Origin: an uncultured Desulfobacteraceae bacterium
Lineage (GTDB): Bacteria > Desulfobacterota > Desulfobacteria > Desulfobacterales > Desulfatirhabdiaceae
Direction: 5' to 3'
NCBI GenBank assembly: GCA_903839535.1
Contig: CAIMCT010000153.1
Span: 1-64,000, forward strand
Length of the DNA stretch: 64,000 nucleotides
Of the stretch, positions 57,422 to 64,000 are shown piece by piece. How positions within the stretch are numbered: the stretch's first letter is position 1; each line of letters begins with the position of its first letter. The translations under genes were made by a program, and so were the position numbers. A model generated the notes under the pieces. It saw nothing but the letters and a program-made list of their open reading frames with translations. It searched no databases and was not told the origin of the DNA.

Positions 57422-58055
57422 AAATTATTCCTAAAAACAGGTTATTGAGAGAAAACAACGATTATTACCTTGCCGTTATATTTTGAAAAGATACCATCTG
57501 TAACCGAACTATACCATATCAAGTGGGATATCAAAAGCCCCCAGTATCAGCCAACAAGAAAAGTAACTCTGCATGCGCGAAATATCCTCTTCATTGACCA
57601 GGTTGATAAAACGTCTCCTGCGTCAAATTGAGAAGGTTAAAGAGTCAAACAAAAATAGAATCTACTGGAGAATTAATAACATGAAAATATTTTCAGAAGC
57701 AAGCAGCCAAGCAAAAAACAACAGCTTCTCTATAAAACGTGATCATTTTGACAGATAATAAGTACTCGTGCAAGATAACAGAAGAGCTGCTGAAAAATAA
57801 AATAAGCAAATTTACCTAAAAAGCAGGAATTTCCAGGGAGTAACCAGTGTCCGTTTTTTCAATTTTTTCATGATCATTTTGGCGAATAATCCGAGATCAA
57901 GCAAGCCTTTGTCTCCAGGTAGTTTTTGATGCAAAACCTCCCCCTTTTGGTCATTTTTTGGACAAAAGCGGGGTGGAAAATAAAAAGTAGCTTAAAAATG
58001 AGCGAAAGGTAAGAAAATAGTAAACTTAAAATATTAATAGCGTCTCCAGCGTCCC
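57422..58055. other. 634-base stretch without a clear gene
   Basis: It must hold the promoter of the McrBC-like operon (leftward). On the minus strand, about 57819-57978 encodes an open stretch ending GDKGLLDLGLFAKMIMKKLK... then stop, with no start codon; it could be the 3' remnant of a lost gene. A 61-codon + strand frame at 57573-57758 shows no support. Otherwise nothing is seen. Confidence 0.4.
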
Positions 58056-60566
58056 TTATCTCATGAGCGGCTGGATTGTCAGCTCATTTCCGTCCGTGTT
58101 GATTTGAACCGCACCGTGTATTGCGGTATTCAGCAGGGTTGCGCCCATATCCTGATAACGCTTTACAACTGATGGATGTGGAAAATTAAAGTGATTCTTC
58201 AAGCCGGTTGTAAAAATCACAGTATCCGGCCTTATTGTATCAATAAAAGCTGGGGTACTCGATGTTTTGCTGCCGTGGTGGGGGGCAATCAGAACCCGGC
58301 TTTGAAGGCGAGCTCCATACAGGGTGACCATTTCCTTTTCAGCTCCGGATTTGATGTCTCCTGGGAAAAGCATGGAGACAGTTCCAAAACTGGCCTGAAC
58401 CACAAGGGAATTGTTGTTGATATCCCGCCAGGTTTCATTATGCCGCCTCTCCATGAAATCAGGCGGAGGGTTGACGATATCCAGGGACACGCCATTGATT
58501 TCATGATGTCGGGGAAAGGTTTTAAAGTCCACGGGAAACAGGCTGCATTGCCGAAGAACATCCATGAATCGCAGATATCCGGAGCTGTTTTCCGGCTCTG
58601 CGTTAGCCCATAAGGCTTTCACATGGAAATGCTCGGCGATGTAGGTCATTCCATTGACGTGGTCGCTGTTGGCATGGGACAGTACCAGAATGTCCACAGA
58701 CCTGATTTTTTTCCGCCACAACAGCGGCGCTACGACCATTTTCCCCATATCAAACGCGGAAAAACCCACAAAACCACCTGCATCAATCAGCATGACCTGT
58801 CCCTTGGGAAATTCCAGAAGACTGGCGGTACCCTGGCCGACATCCAGGACTGTCACCCTGAAATCGGAGCGGAAAAAGCGTTGATATCCCCAGTAAACCG
58901 CATCCACGCCAAGTGTTATTGCCGAGGCGACAGACAATACAATCAAAATGTTTTTTACGCCAGTTGACAAGCCTTCCTTCTTTCGCAGTGTAAGAGATTT
59001 TAACATCTGTGAATCCGAAACATATTTTTGCTTTAATGTGATCAACGTCAATAACAGTGTATAAAAGCAAATCACTTCCAGCAAGGAAGGTGTTATGGTC
59101 TTGACAGCAGAAAACGGAAGGTTTGCAAAAAAATCAGTGATGTTCAGGGATATTTTCAGAATTGCAGCAGCAAGTTCAAGTCCCCACAGGGAAGCGATTG
59201 GTGAAATCAGCGATATGCAGGCGAAGACCAGTCCCAGCGGGATCACCCCAAAACCCACAAGCGGAACCAGAATAAAATTGGCAATCGGACTGATCAGGGA
59301 TATCTGGTTAAAATAAACCATCACGAGCGGCTGAACGCCAAGGGTCGCAGACAGGGTAATCCATAGGGACGAGTAACTGTAATTCTTGATGCGCTTTCGG
59401 ATATTTGTGGCATCATCGTCCGGCTGCCAGAACCTGGGAAGAAAATAGAGAATAGCGAAAACCGATGCAAAGGAGAGCTGAAAAGAAATGGCGAAAAGGG
59501 AGGGTGGGTGAAGCATCAGAATCAGGATTGCCGCTGTGGCCAAGGTGTTTAACGACTCGTGTTCCTTATGAATCAGAAATGTCATCAAGAAGATGACGAT
59601 CATTATAACGGCTCTTTGGGTAGATGGCGACATGCCGGAAACAAGGCCATATCCCAGAACCGGGATCATGGATAAAATTGCGGCACCTTTTCGCGTCCAG
59701 GCGCGCCAGAGGAAGAACGGAAACCAACTGAGCATCCATCGAAACATGAAAAAAGAAGTCGTTGCAACAATCCCGACATGAAGTCCGGAGATGGCCAGTA
59801 AATGACTGACTCCGGCTTTGCTGAAATTCTCCATTATCAGGTCTGAAACATCGCTGCGTTCTCCTATGAGAAGTGCTTTTAAAACCGCCCGTTCAACTGC
59901 TTCGCCGATATTGTCCAGGGTTCGTGATACGGTCTTTCGAATGCGGTAAATCCACTGAAAAAAACCGCTCAGATGTGGCGCTGTCTGTTTGATCTTGCTG
60001 CTTTGAACGAAAACAGAGCCGTAAATACCGTTAAATGCCATGTACTGCCGGTAGTCGAACCCGCCAGGGTTTTGAAAATTGCGGAGCGGGTGGATTTTGC
60101 CTGTAAAGCAGATACTATCCCCCATGTTCAGATCCAGTGGCTCCCCATCAAGGGTCACCCTGAGTTTGCCAGTAACCGGAACAATATTGTTAGCGCTTTC
60201 CAGGGTTTCAACCGTTAAATCGAATTTCTGGCGCTGGTTATCAGTCCAGGCGGGAGAGTCCATGATGCCGGCTATGTTCAACAAGGCAGAGTTGCTAAAG
60301 TGTGAAATATGGCGATCTGGTAGTTGGGAAGTTACCCACGGCTGAATTGAAAAATAGCCTGCAGCGACAAAGAGGATAAGTGGCGAAAACCGTATCGGTG
60401 AGCTACGAATAATTCCGTAAAGTATCCCTGATATTCCGGCCAGAGCCAGGGGCCATACCCATAAACAATGGTCAGGCGCTCCGTAGCCCGTCAGAATACC
60501 GACCATTAGGGCTACTAACAGAGCGGCCAGCGGCCTGGAATAATACGAAACCGGTGAGTTTAGCAT
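58056..60566 (-). CDS. comEC: ComEC/Rec2 family DNA-uptake channel protein
   Basis: Inner-membrane channel for single-stranded DNA during natural transformation. It has 836 aa. Early helices and a DUF4131-type OB region come first (about 1-210), then the Competence domain with LLIGERSDVS and SHLLAISGLHVGI, then a C-terminal metallo-beta-lactamase-like domain with VTVLDVGQGTASLLEFP, LSHANSDHVNG and APHHGSKTSS. The metal motif reads HANSDH where HxDxDH is usual. Full length, so probably functional. No other competence genes lie nearby. Confidence 0.93.
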   Translation of the reverse strand: MLNSPVSYYSRPLAALLVALMVGILTGYGAPDHCLWVWPLALAGISGILYGIIRSSPIRFSPLILFVAAGYFSIQPWVTSQLPDRHISHFSNSALLNIAGIMDSPAWTDNQRQKFDLTVETLESANNIVPVTGKLRVTLDGEPLDLNMGDSICFTGKIHPLRNFQNPGGFDYRQYMAFNGIYGSVFVQSSKIKQTAPHLSGFFQWIYRIRKTVSRTLDNIGEAVERAVLKALLIGERSDVSDLIMENFSKAGVSHLLAISGLHVGIVATTSFFMFRWMLSWFPFFLWRAWTRKGAAILSMIPVLGYGLVSGMSPSTQRAVIMIVIFLMTFLIHKEHESLNTLATAAILILMLHPPSLFAISFQLSFASVFAILYFLPRFWQPDDDATNIRKRIKNYSYSSLWITLSATLGVQPLVMVYFNQISLISPIANFILVPLVGFGVIPLGLVFACISLISPIASLWGLELAAAILKISLNITDFFANLPFSAVKTITPSLLEVICFYTLLLTLITLKQKYVSDSQMLKSLTLRKKEGLSTGVKNILIVLSVASAITLGVDAVYWGYQRFFRSDFRVTVLDVGQGTASLLEFPKGQVMLIDAGGFVGFSAFDMGKMVVAPLLWRKKIRSVDILVLSHANSDHVNGMTYIAEHFHVKALWANAEPENSSGYLRFMDVLRQCSLFPVDFKTFPRHHEINGVSLDIVNPPPDFMERRHNETWRDINNNSLVVQASFGTVSMLFPGDIKSGAEKEMVTLYGARLQSRVLIAPHHGSKTSSTPAFIDTIRPDTVIFTTGLKNHFNFPHPSVVKRYQDMGATLLNTAIHGAVQINTDGNELTIQPLMR

Positions 60567-60697
60567 GGAATGGCTTTTGTCGAGTAGTCAGGTTTTTCCG
60601 GCCTGGGTAAATACAAGTGGGTCTTTATCATTGCAGGTGGTCGGAGGTCAGATATTTTTTCCGATTTTCGACTTTATATCAATTATTTTCTGAGTTA

Positions 60698-61228
60698 TCA
60701 ATAATTTATAGCCGGTTCAAAGTAAAAGAAAACCCCGTTTACATGAATAACCAACCGCCTGTCTCTCAATCGCAAGTATTCTGCAAATCCAGGCAGGTTG
60801 CAATCGGTCTTAATCACCTCAAAAGTTTCATCCACAATATTAAGCAGTTGTGATGTAATATGAAAGACATTGTTCAAGTATTCTTTCGTTTTTACTGTTT
60901 CCTTTTTAAAAATGACATTGCTGCATTTATTGCCATCAAAGGTAATCGTTGTTGCAGTTATGTCCAATGGCTTAAAAAGCATATTGCGTGCTTCTTCATT
61001 CCCCCACAGCGCATTTGCGCCTATTTTATATTCGGAGACTGTCCACAAAACACGCATGGAAACACTACCCTCCATCGTCTGTGGTTTCGGTTGAATAATG
61101 TCTTCCGCGGTGGTTTTCGCGGTTGTTGAGCCGCTCGTCTGACCGGTATCCAGAACAGATGCGGTCCATGCAACCAATGTAAACATCAGAATAATGAAGC
61201 AGAAAGCACTTATGAATGATATTTTCAT
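60698..61228 (-). CDS. Secreted protein of unknown function
   Basis: A 176-aa protein behind AAGGAAAA. A signal peptide (MKISFISAFCFIILMFTLVAWTAS) precedes a Ser/Thr-rich linker and a mixed alpha/beta domain with two cysteines (KCSNV and DCNLP) that could form a disulfide in the periplasm. No family recognised. It is alone between comEC and a repeat cluster. Confidence 0.7.
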   Translation of the reverse strand: MKISFISAFCFIILMFTLVAWTASVLDTGQTSGSTTAKTTAEDIIQPKPQTMEGSVSMRVLWTVSEYKIGANALWGNEEARNMLFKPLDITATTITFDGNKCSNVIFKKETVKTKEYLNNVFHITSQLLNIVDETFEVIKTDCNLPGFAEYLRLRDRRLVIHVNGVFFYFEPAINY

Positions 61229-61283
61229 GCTGTTTTCCTTTTTTTGATGTTAGCAATTTGTGGGTACTCTGAATGTATCCTTC

Positions 61284-61387
61284 TATACTGCGAACGGGCA
61301 CAATCTGAACTCTCCATAAACTCCCTCCCCAGCGGGGGAGGTTTGGGTGGGGGTTCAAAACTGCAGATTATGACCGTTGACAGTATA
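61284..61387. repeat. Complete copy of element A, reversed
   Basis: TATACTGCGAACGGGCACAA at the left and CCGTTGACAGTATA at the right flank a C/G-rich stem. It matches the copy at 51369-51474 in opposite orientation and abuts element B. Confidence 0.85.
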
Positions 61388-61456
61388 TATACTTTGAGCG
61401 GTCAATGACTTAATTTTTAGAATTGAAAAGTGCAGTTTATGTCCGCGTACAGTATA
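61388..61456. repeat. Element B, simple copy (69 bp)
   Basis: TATACTTTGAGCGGTCAATG at the left and TTATGTCCGCGTACAGTATA at the right match the outer parts of 46868-47034 in reverse, but without the nested C element. The rest of the 61229-61583 gap shows no gene. Confidence 0.8.
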
Positions 61457-61583
61457 ATCTTAAAATAATAGGGTTTTGATTTTTTTTAATCTCGACCATT
61501 GACTCTCGTGACTTGAACTAATATTGGCCATGTCCCTTAGCAGTCTGTCCTGTTTTTTTGAGGGAATGATAGTTTATGTCACC

Positions 61584-64000
61584 CTATATTCCCCCATATT
61601 GTCCAATGGTGAATACTGTCGGGATATTGATCGTTCCATCTGAACTATTCGTCAGATTGGTGACGACCGCACTTAACGAATCAATCGAAAATTCGTATGT
61701 AACGGGAGTACCACCAGGGAAACGATTTCGAAGGTCGTCCCCTTTGATGGTGGTTGTACCGTGATTATTGAGTTTCAGCGCTGCGGCACCTACGGATTCG
61801 GAGATAATATTTCCGTCCATATTCCTGGCGGTAATGGTTATACTTGTCCCACCAGATGGGATGCCGCCGGACATATCCGTAATTTGAATGGTATTCAGAT
61901 CACTGACATAGTTGGTCGTATAGTTGGTTATCCCACTGGTGTAAACTGTTGGGATATTGATGATGCCGTCCGAGCTGCTTTTGACATTGGTAATCAATAT
62001 CTTTGATGACCCGACGGTAAACTCGTATGTCATGGGTGAACCGGAAGAGAACCGACTGGCCAGCTCTGCACCAGTGATTTTTACCGTTTTGTAATTGAAA
62101 ATTTTATAAGAACCGATAGATTTGGACTCGGGTATTTCCGTTCCCGAAACATCCCATGCCCTGATGCTGATAGCAGCTCCGCCTATATCCAATGTACCCG
62201 AAAAATCAGAAATATAGATGGAATTTCGCAAACCAATTGAGTTTGCTACAAAATTGCTTACCCCAATCGGATAGACGGTTGGAATGTTCAGCGTTCCATC
62301 GCTGCTGTTTTTCACATTCGAAATAATTAGCTTTGGCGAACCGATACTAAACTCATAGGTCATTGGCGTACCAGATGGAAAACGGGCGGAAATGGATGAC
62401 CCGGCAATGGTAGTTGTGCCATGGCTGTAAAGTTTCAAGGTTTCCGCAGATGCGGATTCCGGAATTGCCTTACCTAATGCATCCCAGGCTGTAACGGTTA
62501 TTGCAGCGCCGCTGCTGGCAATGGCACCGGACATATCTGTTATTTTAACGGTGTTTCTGGAACCGATGGAGTTGGAGACGAAGCTACTCAGCCCGTTTGA
62601 ATAAATGATGGGTACCTTAACAGCGCCATCAATGCTGTTATTGACATTGGTGATGAACATCTTCGATGACTCGACTGAAAAGCTATATGCCGCCGGAGCG
62701 CTGTCAGGGAATCTATCCTTGATATCCGCACCCGGAATGATTGTCGTACCGTGGTTGATAATGGATAATGGCAAGGCAGACCCCGCCTCTGTGAGCTGCT
62801 TTCCGTCTTTATCCCAAGCCCTGACGCTGACAGCGCCGCCAACATCAGGAAGCGAACCCGACATATCCGTAATCTTGACCACATCTATCGAGTCAATTGA
62901 ATTTGAACCAATTAAATGAATAGGGCTGCCCAAATAGACGGGGCTCGTCCACGCCTGATAAATCCTGTCCTGTCCCTGCAGTCTGGCTCTGGCATATATA
63001 AAGTGTCTGCCGGAAGCCAAATCAAAGGTGCGGTCTATCTGGCTGCCTGCCGCATTTGCTATAAAACACCCATCAACAATGATGTCAATTCGCTCCACAT
63101 TGGTGCTGGCTAAGGCTCTGACACGAACTGATCCACCGTTGAAAGACAGGAAATCACCCATAAGCAGATTCTGTCCGCCAGCCTCCACTGACAAAAGCAG
63201 GGGGATTTTTGTTCCAGTGGAACTCGCCTGAGTGTGTCTGGATGACAATGAAGACCACAAGTTGTTCCTGGTCAAAGTGGGGGTGGCTATTCCTGTCAAT
63301 CCTCCGAGATAATGCATGCCTGGGTCGCAGTAATCATCGAGCCAGCTTCCAGGATGCCCCCTATGATTATCAGTGCCTCCGATAAAAGATAGCAAATACA
63401 AAGTATTACCTTCAGTTATCCATTTTTGGTAAAGGACGTTGCGCAAAGTATTTGCAACCAGGATTTCCGCATCCACGTTTTCAATTGGGACATCCGCCTG
63501 GGGGCAGTTGGCGGATACAGGCTGCGTCCCTTCTGAATTGCCCCATTTGGATATGATTTCCGCGTGCTTGGTAAAATCAGAATCCATTACATTCCAGTCG
63601 GTGATATGATTGGTTGTGGTTGAGCCCTGTTCCGGTCCCAGATGCGCCGGCGTATGAATGAGAGTAAAAGCCTTGGGTTCAAGGCCGGGCGATGGTCTGA
63701 AATCAAATAAATAGTTCCATAGTTCCTGAGCATTGACAGCTTGTCGGCCCGGAAGCATGGAGCATGCCCCGATGCGAAAAGCAAAAACTTCAGTCAAGCT
63801 TTTGAATACAACATTTTTATGCCCATACCCAGTACTCCCTGTGCAATTAGGCACCCCCCTGGTGTTGGTATATTCCCAACCAGGAAAGACAATGAACACT
63901 TTTCCGGCAGAAGCATCCTCGTTATTGTATAGCGCGCTGATACGAAGGCTGCTCTGCCAGAGATCAGTATCCTGACTGGGAAGGGCAGCCATATTCTCAA
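61584..64000 (-). CDS. C-terminal part of a PHP/DUF3604-like protein with four tandem beta-rich repeats (partial)
   Basis: The frame is open to the window end, so the N-terminus lies outside; at least 804 residues are seen. The first part has VFPGWEYTN, GHKNVVF, LIHTPAH and IGGTDNHRGHPGSW, which resemble the C-terminal half of DUF3604/PHP phosphoesterase-like proteins with metal-binding His and Asp. An Ig-like segment follows. Four repeats of about 107 residues then run to the end, each with ITDMSG, a HGTTTI-type strand, RFP.G.P.TYEFS and SSDG..NIPTVY. A secreted or surface role is likely. The substrate is unknown. Confidence 0.7.
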   Translation of the reverse strand, partial: ENMAALPSQDTDLWQSSLRISALYNNEDASAGKVFIVFPGWEYTNTRGVPNCTGSTGYGHKNVVFKSLTEVFAFRIGACSMLPGRQAVNAQELWNYLFDFRPSPGLEPKAFTLIHTPAHLGPEQGSTTTNHITDWNVMDSDFTKHAEIISKWGNSEGTQPVSANCPQADVPIENVDAEILVANTLRNVLYQKWITEGNTLYLLSFIGGTDNHRGHPGSWLDDYCDPGMHYLGGLTGIATPTLTRNNLWSSLSSRHTQASSTGTKIPLLLSVEAGGQNLLMGDFLSFNGGSVRVRALASTNVERIDIIVDGCFIANAAGSQIDRTFDLASGRHFIYARARLQGQDRIYQAWTSPVYLGSPIHLIGSNSIDSIDVVKITDMSGSLPDVGGAVSVRAWDKDGKQLTEAGSALPLSIINHGTTIIPGADIKDRFPDSAPAAYSFSVESSKMFITNVNNSIDGAVKVPIIYSNGLSSFVSNSIGSRNTVKITDMSGAIASSGAAITVTAWDALGKAIPESASAETLKLYSHGTTTIAGSSISARFPSGTPMTYEFSIGSPKLIISNVKNSSDGTLNIPTVYPIGVSNFVANSIGLRNSIYISDFSGTLDIGGAAISIRAWDVSGTEIPESKSIGSYKIFNYKTVKITGAELASRFSSGSPMTYEFTVGSSKILITNVKSSSDGIINIPTVYTSGITNYTTNYVSDLNTIQITDMSGGIPSGGTSITITARNMDGNIISESVGAAALKLNNHGTTTIKGDDLRNRFPGGTPVTYEFSIDSLSAVVTNLTNSSDGTINIPTVFTIGQYGGI

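Noticed and set aside
57573-57758. 61-codon + strand frame between the McrBC-like genes and comEC
   Set aside because: No ribosome-binding site and low-complexity Lys/Asn/Ser content. It is most likely chance in AT-rich DNA.
58056-60566. comEC as a broken gene because its metal motif reads HANSDH
   Set aside because: The frame is full length with all three domains. Asn at this position is tolerated in ComEC-type domains as far as I know, so no pseudogene call is made.

Overview
The window looks like chromosomal DNA of a Gram-negative anaerobe, most likely a Desulfobacterota (deltaproteobacterial sulfate-reducer-like) organism. This is inferred from the ribosomal gene order, zinc-binding (C+) forms of several ribosomal proteins, TRAP and Liv transporters for small acids, and many short palindromic repeats. 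No 16S gene is present, so the assignment stays provisional.

Layout. Bases 1-32030 hold one long + strand translation/transcription block: tRNA-Thr, Tyr, Gly, Thr, tuf, rpmG, tRNA-Trp, secE, nusG, rplK, rplA, rplJ, rplL, rpoB, rpoC, rpsL, rpsG, a second tuf encoding the same EF-Tu, then the S10, spc and alpha operons from rpsJ to rplQ. A strong terminator closes it. fusA is absent between rpsG and tuf, and map/adk are absent between secY and infA. The central oddity is RpoC (1622 aa). It carries a parvulin-like (PpiC/SurA rotamase) domain at about residues 574-672 and three tandem copies of the rim-helix hairpin at about 737-951. Both lie around the NTP-entry (secondary) channel.

Bases 32181-43960 (+) form an organic-acid uptake and activation region: a two-subunit CoA-transferase, an MFS permease, a TRAP transporter (dctPQM), and a five-gene branched-chain amino-acid-type ABC transporter (livKHMGF). 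The liv genes follow a structured leader with two intrinsic terminators. The last codons of livF lie inside a short palindromic mobile element.

Bases 44101-51270 (-) hold signalling and ion transport genes: a kinase-like protein without a recognisable ATP site, a single-domain response regulator, a dCache-type sensor kinase, an unusual nucleotide-kinase-like/BON-like/receiver fusion, a SulP permease with a 125-residue soluble insertion, and a TetR regulator with a palindromic operator. A short + strand sensor-like protein follows.

Bases 52837-57421 (-) hold an AT-rich McrBC-like (type IV restriction/CoCoNuT-like) module: a coiled-coil AAA+ protein, a DUF2357/PD-(D/E)XK nuclease, and a small membrane protein downstream. 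After a 634-base stretch without a gene come comEC, a small secreted protein, and the C-terminal part of a large PHP/DUF3604-like protein with four tandem beta-rich repeats, cut by the window end.

The accessory half is seeded with at least five families of short (69-170 bp) inverted-repeat elements. Some are nested and one supplies coding sequence.
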